In this document: positions 1 through 5,007 of the stretch, piece by piece
Layout of the letters: each line of letters opens with the position of its first letter
How positions within the stretch are numbered: the first letter of the stretch is position 1
From: Kiritimatiellia bacterium
GTDB taxonomy: Bacteria; Verrucomicrobiota; Kiritimatiellia; RFP12; UBA1067
Direction: 5' to 3'
Length of the DNA: 5,932 bases
Assembly (NCBI GenBank): GCA_028707675.1
Contig: JAQWAM010000102.1
Location: forward strand, 1-5,932
The notes under the pieces: model-generated
What the model was told of the DNA's origin: nothing
The model's database searches: none
The model's input: only the letters and a program-made list of their open reading frames with translations
Position numbers and translations under genes: made by a program

Positions 1-1571
1 CCCCCGCCGCGCGCCCCGGGCTGAAACCGGTGTTCCAGGCGCACAAGCATTTCTACGGCATGACCGAGGGCGTGGCCCGGCGGCCCAAGGCAGAGCGCGA
101 CCTTGTCTGGGCCTGCGTCGAGGTGCTGGCCAGCGAGGCGGTCAATGACGAGACGGTCAAACAGAAGGTTCTGGAGGGACAGGCGCGCTGGTGCGTGCCG
201 GACGATCTGGAGCGCCTGGGGTTCACCGAATATCTGGCGGAGGTGCCGCCGGGCATCCGCCGCAATTATGAACGCATCAAAAGCGGCGAGATTCTGGCCC
301 GGACAGAACCTTACGCCGGTTTCTGGCAGGCCGTGTCGGATCTGATCGACCGCCGGCTGCTGGGGCTGCTGCTGGCGGACACGGGAGAGAACCTTGATTA
401 CGTTGCCGCGCTCAAGAGCATCAACGAGGATGCCAACAGCGGCCTGATGTTCCGGGTGCCCGAAAAGCTGATGCGGCGCCGGCGCCCGCTGGCGCGGGTG
501 ATTTTCGGCGTGGTGGTGATGACGGTTCTGGGCTGCGTCTGGCTGGCTTGCAGGCGCGCGTCTCTCCCGGCGGCTCGCGGGGACGCTCGCCCCCCATCCT
601 GCGGGAAAGAAAGGCGCTGGAGGGCGAGCGTCCCCGCGAGCCGCGCCTTCCGCCTTCGCGATGCCTCCGGCGGGCTAGCCGCCAGCCGCCTTCATCCTTC
701 TTCTCTCACGCCGTGGCTGATGCTCGCGCCCGCCCTGCTGACCATCGCGGTGTGGAGTTACTATCCTCTGCTGCGCGGCGCGCTCATGGCCTTCCAGGAG
801 TACAAACTGGTCGGCGAGACGCGCTGGGCCGGGCTGGACAACTTCATCATGGTGGCCGGGGACGCCGGGTTCTGGGCGGCGTGGGGACGCACGCTGCGCT
901 ATGTCGGCCTGACGCTGCTGCTGGGTTTTATGACCCCGGTGCTGCTGGCGCTGCTGCTGGCCGAGATACCGCGCGCCAAGATTTTTTTCCGCACGCTCTA
1001 CTTCCTGCCGCACCTTACCAGCGCGTTGGTGATAGCGCTCTTGTGGAAAATGATGTACGACCCGACCGAGAACGGCATGCTCAACCGCCTGCTGATGTTT
1101 TTCGGTTTCAGCCGCCAGACCTGGCTGCAGGATCCGGCTCTGGCGATGGTGTGCTGCATCCTGCCGGGCGTGTGGGCCGGGGCGGGCATGGCCAGCCTGA
1201 TCTACATCGCGGCGCTGCACTCTTTGGCGCCGGACTATTACGAGGCGGCGGCGATAGACGGCGCAGGCATCCTGCGGCGTTTCCGGCACATCACGCTGCC
1301 GCAACTGATGCCGCTGATGGTGATCAACTTCGTGGGCGCGTTCATCGCGGCTTTTCAGGGCATGGGCAGCATCTTCCTGCTGACTTTCGGCGGGCCCGGC
1401 GACGCCACGAACGTTTTGAGCCTCGCCATCTGGAAAGAGGCCTACAACAACCTGCGGTTCAGCACCGCCACCACCATGGCATGGTTCCTGGGGGTCGGGC
1501 TGATCGGGTTCACCTATCTGCAGATCAGGATCCTGCGCCGGGTGGAGTTCCGCCGCGCCTCCGCCAACTGA
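1..1571 (+). CDS. Solute-binding-domain/ABC permease fusion, sugar type (5' partial)
   Basis: The frame is open to the left edge (first full codon at 3), so the GTG at 30 is probably internal and the gene starts before the window. Residues below count from that GTG. Residues 1-145 are soluble and alpha-helical in style, ending with features like the C-terminal lobe of family 1 sugar-binding proteins (EPYAGFW at 93-99, then an amphipathic helix and an Asn-rich tail). RRRR at 149-152 precedes one hydrophobic segment (154-174). An Arg-rich linker (175-225) leads into a complete permease of about 288 residues with roughly six helices. Its EAA loop is canonical: EAAAIDGAG at 405-413 followed by ITLP at 421-424, the site that docks on the ATPase. 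The topology is consistent: binding domain outside, anchor out-to-in, linker in the cytoplasm, permease helix 1 in-to-out. The family is MalF/UgpA-like (carbohydrate uptake 1); the substrate cannot be told. The permease call is firm; the binding-domain call is inference from a fragment. Confidence 0.85.
   Translation, partial: PAARPGLKPVFQAHKHFYGMTEGVARRPKAERDLVWACVEVLASEAVNDETVKQKVLEGQARWCVPDDLERLGFTEYLAEVPPGIRRNYERIKSGEILARTEPYAGFWQAVSDLIDRRLLGLLLADTGENLDYVAALKSINEDANSGLMFRVPEKLMRRRRPLARVIFGVVVMTVLGCVWLACRRASLPAARGDARPPSCGKERRWRASVPASRAFRLRDASGGLAASRLHPSSLTPWLMLAPALLTIAVWSYYPLLRGALMAFQEYKLVGETRWAGLDNFIMVAGDAGFWAAWGRTLRYVGLTLLLGFMTPVLLALLLAEIPRAKIFFRTLYFLPHLTSALVIALLWKMMYDPTENGMLNRLLMFFGFSRQTWLQDPALAMVCCILPGVWAGAGMASLIYIAALHSLAPDYYEAAAIDGAGILRRFRHITLPQLMPLMVINFVGAFIAAFQGMGSIFLLTFGGPGDATNVLSLAIWKEAYNNLRFSTATTMAWFLGVGLIGFTYLQIRILRRVEFRRASAN
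570..644. repeat. Perfect 23-bp inverted repeat inside the permease-fusion linker
   Basis: The left arm 570-592 is the exact reverse complement of the right arm 622-644, with a 29-nt spacer at 593-621. The arm core reads GGCTCGCGGGGACGCTCGCC on the left. A further short complementarity (552-558 with 642-648) offers alternative pairing. The element is read through in frame and encodes most of the Arg/Ala/Pro-rich linker between the membrane anchor and the permease. From memory, similar GC-rich GAGCGTCCC palindromes are scattered in PVC-group genomes, which would make this a REP/MITE-like insertion. That origin is inference; the palindrome itself is directly visible. Confidence 0.85.
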
Positions 1572-1583
1572 GCGGCCAACTTA

Positions 1584-1646
1584 GGTGTGTGGGTTTGTGA
1601 GTACGTGGGTGTGTGGGCTTCAAAATTACTCACAAACGCACAAACC
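1584..1646. terminator. Imperfect GT/CA hairpin between convergent genes, possible bidirectional terminator
   Basis: Positions 1584-1603 pair with 1627-1646 over 20 bp with two mismatches (1592/1638 and 1587/1643); the inner 11 bp are perfect and the loop is 23 nt. The left side also holds a loose GTGTGGG repeat (around 1585-1617). The hairpin lies in the 125-bp gap between the stop of the permease gene (1571) and the stop of the minus-strand gene (1697), where a shared terminator is expected. There is no uridine tract directly after the stem on either strand (the nearest T-run on the plus strand is 1659-1663), so intrinsic termination is not certain. It could instead be a repeat element. Confidence 0.45.
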
Positions 1647-1696
1647 CGCATACAATGGTTTTTATGAAGTTGCCGATGGCATGCCGGTTGTCGGGT

Positions 1697-3730
1697 TCAA
1701 TCCGCGCGTTTATATTTGCGCCGGAGCCAGCGGGCTGAGCGGTCAGGGTCGCGCGGGTGGACATAGGCGACCAGCTCTTGGGCGGGCACGAGGTGCCGCC
1801 AGAGAAAGGCCTGCATGCGGTCTTCGGCGCCCACGACTTCGCGGGACACCTTCTCGCCGCCGATATCGGCCACGCCATGGATGATCAGCGGCACGGGCGT
1901 GTCCGTCTCGGCCAGCTTGGTGCTGACGGTCAGGCGCGCCACGGTCTGCGTACCGGTGAGAGTCCCGCCCTTGATGCTGAATCCCTCTACGGGGCTCGCG
2001 AGGCGGAAGCGGATATCGCCCGCGAAACCGTCGCGGCGGATGGCGTGGACGGTCACGGTGGCCGAACCATTGGAGCGCATTACGATGCGCGAAGGCACGG
2101 CGCGCAGCTCGAAGTCCGGCCTCGTGGCACTGATCCGCAGGCGGTAGGCGAAGGTCTCGCCGCCTTTGTGCTGGGTGTCGGCGACGGTAAGGAAGTAAAC
2201 GCCGTCGGCAGTCAGGCGCGCGCGCAGATAAGAGTCGGCGTGGTGCGTGTTGAGGCCGGAGCCGGGATCCTCATGGTCGTCGTTGAAGGCGATCTGGCGG
2301 CCGCAGGCATCGGTCAGCGCGAGGTTGGAGTCCAGTGGCGAGTCGAGACGGCGCGCGTAGATTTCCGCGACGATTTCTTGGCCGGCGCGGCCCGGGAAGC
2401 GGTAGACGTCGCGGTCGCCGGGGACTCCGACGGCACCGTTCATGATCAGCGGCGGCGCGACGGTCTGGGCAGCGGCGGGAGTGTTGTTCGGCTCGATTTC
2501 AATACCGTCGGACAGGGTGTCGAGCGCGAAGGGCACGGGATTGGAGAATACGCCGCCACGCCCGCGCGCGTGAAGTCGGCAAATGCCGGGCGGCAGACCG
2601 ACGGTCGGCGGCGTGAGGCGGTTCTCGGCCAGATTAAAACCTTTGATGTCGACTGCAGTCGCTATGCCTATTTGGCCTCCTAGCGGGAAGGCACTGGTTA
2701 CGAAGGGCAAATCGCCTATATCGATCCTGTATACGAAATCCTCGCGGCCGCGGAAAATCGCGTCGCGCACGGCCAGGATATACTCGCCGTCCGCCGGTAT
2801 CTGGCAGAAGATTACCGGGTCTGGCTTAAAGCGGTAGTCATCGTTATATGCGATCTCGCGTCCGTGCGCGTCGCACAGCTCCAGCACAGGCTGAAACCAG
2901 CCCGGCACGGCATCGGCCAGATACGGCACCAGAGAGCGGGCGCGGGTGGTGATGACCAAGCGCGCGCCGCGCCGTGCGCTGAAGCGGTATCGGTCGACCG
3001 CGCCGGATGCGATCTGGCCGTTAAGCGTACAGGGCAGGCGGATCGTGACCACAGCGTCGTCCACATCGCTCAAAGATTCATCAATATCGGCCATGCTGCC
3101 GGACATCCGGGCCATCGTCGCTTCCGACATCATATCGTCTTTGTGCTTGCCGGATGCGACCGGCTCACGTTTGACCTTGCGCAGGCTTTGCGCTTCCTTG
3201 CCCAGAATCTGCCGGTGGCTGGTCGGCAGCGGCTCCCCGGTGTACTCCGAGAGCTGGCCGACATGGAAAGGCATGGGGTTGGAGACGCCGCGGTCTGTGA
3301 TCAGGCGTATCTCGCGCTCTCCGGGCGGCGCGTCGCTGTCGATGGTGACCTCGACGACTGCCAGATTGGCTATGGAAGCGCACTGCGGCTGCTGCACGTA
3401 AGCGCTGAGCAGCTTTTCGATTCGGGCGGTCAGGTTTGATATTGATGCGTTGTGTCGCGCCGGCGGCAGCTCGCGCAACTCACGCAACTGCTCGCGCAGG
3501 ATCTGCGTCTCCTGCGGGTTCATCTTCTTATTATAATCGAAAAGCTCAGCTCGCACGCCGTCACCGGTGACGCGGGCGCCGTGCAGTCCTTCGAGCCGCT
3601 GACCGCCCAAAGTGCAGCGGAAGGTCGTTCCCTGCTGCCCGCCGGCAGGGTAGACGAAACCGATGTAGGTCTGCGCGCGCGCGGACGCGGCGGCGAGAGC
3701 TATGGGCAAAAACATTGCCGGGAGTTTCAT
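1697..3730 (-). CDS. Exported protein with two PPC-like domains
   Basis: This is a 677-residue protein beginning at the ATG at 3730. A TTG nine bases upstream (3739) is a weaker alternative, because the ATG gives a cleaner signal peptide: MKLP, a hydrophobic stretch to about residue 17, and a probable cut after ARA or AQ (residues 17-20). Residues 23-62 look like an IPT/TIG-type beta domain (YPAGGQQGTTFRCTLGG); 72-112 is a helical, charged stretch; 122-160 is a second beta unit ending SNPMPFHVGQL. PPC-like domain 1 spans about 229-338 (GAVDRYRF, YNDDYR, DGEYILAVRD) and domain 2 about 411-534 (IEPNNTP, GDRDVYRF, FNDDHED, DGVYFLTVAD), each followed by a TIG or Ig-like strand region. The C-terminus has MQAFLWRHLVPAQEL (639-653). 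Such proteins are common in Planctomycetes and their relatives; their role is unknown, with carbohydrate or surface binding as a guess. No catalytic motif is seen. No obvious Shine-Dalgarno precedes the ATG. Confidence 0.88.
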   Translation of the reverse strand: MKLPAMFLPIALAAASARAQTYIGFVYPAGGQQGTTFRCTLGGQRLEGLHGARVTGDGVRAELFDYNKKMNPQETQILREQLRELRELPPARHNASISNLTARIEKLLSAYVQQPQCASIANLAVVEVTIDSDAPPGEREIRLITDRGVSNPMPFHVGQLSEYTGEPLPTSHRQILGKEAQSLRKVKREPVASGKHKDDMMSEATMARMSGSMADIDESLSDVDDAVVTIRLPCTLNGQIASGAVDRYRFSARRGARLVITTRARSLVPYLADAVPGWFQPVLELCDAHGREIAYNDDYRFKPDPVIFCQIPADGEYILAVRDAIFRGREDFVYRIDIGDLPFVTSAFPLGGQIGIATAVDIKGFNLAENRLTPPTVGLPPGICRLHARGRGGVFSNPVPFALDTLSDGIEIEPNNTPAAAQTVAPPLIMNGAVGVPGDRDVYRFPGRAGQEIVAEIYARRLDSPLDSNLALTDACGRQIAFNDDHEDPGSGLNTHHADSYLRARLTADGVYFLTVADTQHKGGETFAYRLRISATRPDFELRAVPSRIVMRSNGSATVTVHAIRRDGFAGDIRFRLASPVEGFSIKGGTLTGTQTVARLTVSTKLAETDTPVPLIIHGVADIGGEKVSREVVGAEDRMQAFLWRHLVPAQELVAYVHPRDPDRSARWLRRKYKRAD

Positions 3731-3778
3731 GGTAATCAAGCTTCGGGAATCAGGGTTAAGCGTTCGAGCCGTTCGCCT

Positions 3779-3799
3779 GTTGCCGGAGATCCGGGCAAC
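3779..3799. other. Small stem-loop in the leader of the PPC-domain gene
   Basis: GTTGCC (3779-3784) pairs with GGCAAC (3794-3799), and the inner GGA/TCC can extend the stem with one bulge. On the minus strand it falls about 50-70 bases upstream of the ATG of the PPC-domain gene, so it would lie in that mRNA leader if transcription starts upstream of it. No recognised riboswitch fold is evident. Its significance is uncertain. Confidence 0.3.
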
Positions 3800-3815
3800 G
3801 GACTTATCTGTTCAT

Positions 3816-3852
3816 GTTGCGCCATTATCTCAAGATCGTCCGGGTTGCGCCA
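3816..3852. repeat. 9-bp direct repeat in the divergent promoter region
   Basis: GTTGCGCCA occurs at 3816-3824 and again at 3844-3852, 28 bp apart start to start. The pair sits upstream of the putative -35 box (3873) of the metal transporter and in the upstream region of the minus-strand PPC gene. It could be paired operator half-sites, but it matches no regulator consensus that I recognise (Zur, Fur or MntR) and may be chance. Confidence 0.25.
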
Positions 3853-3872
3853 GTGGAATCCGATGCGAGGGT

Positions 3873-3902
3873 TTGACAAACGCGGATACTAAAGCATAAA
3901 AT
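3873..3902 (+). promoter_or_regulatory. Sigma70-type promoter of the ZIP transporter gene
   Basis: A perfect TTGACA -35 box lies at 3873-3878. The best -10 candidate is TAAAAT at 3897-3902 (five of six matches to TATAAT) with an 18-bp spacer; ATAAAA at 3896-3901 with a 17-bp spacer is weaker. Either places the transcription start near 3908-3910, beyond the first possible ATG (3901) and at or next to the second in-frame ATG (3910). No Shine-Dalgarno precedes either ATG. A leaderless mRNA is therefore plausible. Confidence 0.55.
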
Positions 3903-4806
3903 GCAGTTTATGAATCCTGTATTGACCGCATTTGGGCTGACCCTCTTCGCGGGCATGGCCACCGGTATCGGCAGCGTCATCGCCTTCACGGCCAAGCGCG
4001 CCAACTACCGATTTCTCTCCGTGGCCACCGGCTTTTCAGCCGGAGTGATGATCTACGTGGCCTTCGTGGAGATCTTCCACAAGGGCGCCGCCGCCATAGC
4101 GGAAACCTACGGAGCTGAGCGCGGCGACTGGATCAACACGGCGGCTTTTTTCGGCGGCATCCTGCTGATTGGTTTGATCGACAACCTGATTCCCTCCGCC
4201 GAGAACCCGCACGAGACCCACGCGGAACGGGAGCTGCGTCCGCTGCACGACCGCGCGGCAAAGGCCGGAAGCGCGGCGGCGCCATCCGCGAACGCGCCCG
4301 AGGCGGGCTTGCACGATCACGCCCACCATAGTCACAAGCTGATGCGCATGGGGCTTTTCACGGCACTCGCCATCACCATCCACAACTTCCCCGAGGGTCT
4401 TGCCACCTTTCTCGCCGCGCTGAAAGACCCGAAACTCGGCGTGGCCATCGCGCTCGCGGTGGCCCTGCACAACATCCCCGAGGGAATAAGCGTTTCGGTG
4501 CCGATCTTCTACGCCACCGGCAACCGCCGCAAGGCTTTCTGCTACTCCGTGCTGAGCGGCCTGGCCGAGCCGCTGGGCGCCGTGGTGGCATACGTGGCCT
4601 TGCGCTTCTTGGTGGGCGGGCCCGACGGCGTTATACCGCCGCATGTCATGGGAATACTTTTCGGTATGGTCGCCGGCATCATGGTCTACATCAGCCTGGA
4701 CGAGCTGCTGCCGACCAGCCGGGCCTACGGCAAGAGCCACGACAGCATGCTGGGACTGGTCGCCGGGATGCTGGTGATGGCCCTCAGCATGCTGCTGCTC
4801 GGGTGA
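3901..4806 (+). CDS. zupT: ZIP-family divalent metal transporter (ZupT/GufA-like)
   Basis: The 301-residue inner-membrane protein imports zinc and probably other divalent metals such as iron or manganese, going by the family. Eight hydrophobic segments are visible, at roughly 8-30, 38-58, 78-97, 148-171, 178-200, 210-236, 246-268 and 283-301. The two signature metal-binding motifs of ZIP helices 4 and 5 are intact: HNFPEG at 161-166 and HNIPEG at 190-195. GLAEPLGA (220-227) and SLDELLP (265-271) also match bacterial ZupT proteins. The cytoplasmic loop between helices 3 and 4 is long and ends in a His cluster (HDHAHHSH, 138-145), a typical metal-sensing or metal-delivering loop, preceded by an Ala-rich low-complexity stretch (119-136). 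The ATG at 3901 is used here; an in-frame ATG at 3910, giving MNPVLTAFG, may be the true start because the -10 box overlaps 3901. It is transcribed alone and diverges from the PPC-domain gene. Confidence 0.93.
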   Translation: MQFMNPVLTAFGLTLFAGMATGIGSVIAFTAKRANYRFLSVATGFSAGVMIYVAFVEIFHKGAAAIAETYGAERGDWINTAAFFGGILLIGLIDNLIPSAENPHETHAERELRPLHDRAAKAGSAAAPSANAPEAGLHDHAHHSHKLMRMGLFTALAITIHNFPEGLATFLAALKDPKLGVAIALAVALHNIPEGISVSVPIFYATGNRRKAFCYSVLSGLAEPLGAVVAYVALRFLVGGPDGVIPPHVMGILFGMVAGIMVYISLDELLPTSRAYGKSHDSMLGLVAGMLVMALSMLLLG

Positions 4807-4856
4807 TTGTACCCGGTGAAATAGCGAAGAGAGAAAAAGTGAATAGTTGGAGGCAC

Positions 4857-4886
4857 CCGCGCTACGCGCGGAATTAGGAGTTTTTT
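4857..4886 (+). terminator. Weak terminator candidate after the ZIP gene
   Basis: CCGCGC (4857-4862) and GCGCGG (4866-4871) form a 6-bp GC stem with a TAC loop, 50 bases after the ZIP stop codon. A run of six T lies at 4881-4886, but nine bases separate it from the stem, which is too far for a textbook intrinsic terminator. Confidence 0.35.
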
Positions 4887-4913
4887 GAGAGAGACGAGCG
4901 TTGTCGGATCGGG

Positions 4914-4940
4914 GTGGACAAAGTGGACGCAGTGGAGCGG
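4914..4940. repeat. 9-bp tandem repeat, three units (GTGGACNNN)
   Basis: The units are GTGGACAAA (4914-4922), GTGGACGCA (4923-4931) and the degenerate GTGGAGCGG (4932-4940). From memory, GTGGAC-type tandem tracts are frequent between genes in Lentisphaerota and Kiritimatiellota; that is recollection, not shown here. No function is assigned. Confidence 0.6.
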
Positions 4941-4969
4941 TAGGGCGGTTTCCCCGAAACCGCCCTACC
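4939..4969. repeat. Perfect 14-bp palindrome with 3-nt loop (REP-like hairpin)
   Basis: GGTAGGGCGGTTTC (4939-4952) is followed by CCC (4953-4955) and its exact reverse complement (4956-4969). It is the most stable hairpin in this gap and lies 38 bases before the start of the next gene. It could terminate transcription from upstream, although no T-run follows directly, or be a member of a dispersed palindromic repeat family. Confidence 0.75.
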
Positions 4970-5007
4970 AACTTTTCACCTTTCACTTTTCACCTATTCC
5001 CTAAATT

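Larger units (their letters stand above)
4807..5007. other. Non-coding repeat mosaic between the ZIP gene and the second permease
   Basis: These 201 bp hold no convincing gene. From left to right they contain an AG-rich stretch (4826-4850), a small GC hairpin, a T-run, a 9-bp tandem repeat, a strong palindrome, and a pyrimidine-rich tract with TTTTCACC at 4973-4980 and 4987-4994 and a TTTCAC between them (4981-4986). The AAAAAGTGAATAGTTGG at 4834-4850 is roughly the complement of the pyrimidine tract (AACTTTTCAC at 4970-4979). The minus-strand frame that crosses this region is the shadow of the ZIP gene. Confidence 0.6.

Noticed and set aside
720..722. Separate permease start at an internal ATG
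   Set aside because: The ATG falls inside the first permease helix and has no Shine-Dalgarno, so translation through from the upstream domain is more likely.
675..1304. Minus-strand frame of 209 codons opposite the permease
   Set aside because: It is antisense to a clear permease domain, with Gln/Arg/His-rich composition typical of shadow frames in GC-rich DNA.
548..1600. A 350-residue plus-strand open frame overlapping the permease
   Set aside because: It is the shifted-frame shadow of the permease gene. It shows Arg/Gly/His/Ala-biased low-complexity translation and no membrane segments, while the other frame has a perfect permease with an EAA loop.
1585..1884. Short plus-strand frame starting in the convergent gap (99 codons)
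   Set aside because: It begins inside the GT-rich hairpin and then runs antisense to the PPC gene, giving an Arg/Gly-rich low-complexity product.
1757..2683. Plus-strand frame of 308 codons opposite the PPC gene
   Set aside because: It is rich in Gly, Val, Asp and Arg without a recognisable motif. The minus strand encodes a coherent secreted protein with repeated domains.
2864..3439. Plus-strand frames opposite the N-terminal half of the PPC gene
   Set aside because: They are antisense shadows with no motif, no signal and no start context.
3737..3739. TTG as start of the PPC-domain gene
   Set aside because: The in-frame ATG three codons later gives a better signal peptide and is the commoner start codon; neither has a ribosome binding site that would favour the TTG.
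4036..4986. Minus-strand frame of 316 codons opposite the ZIP gene
   Set aside because: It is His/Gln/Gly/Arg-rich antisense of a well-defined ZIP transporter; its start lies in the repeat-rich gap.
4982..5007. Promoter for the permease-like gene at 5008 (TAAATT as -10)
   Set aside because: There is a TAAATT just before the ATG, but no credible -35 at proper spacing in the repetitive pyrimidine tract.
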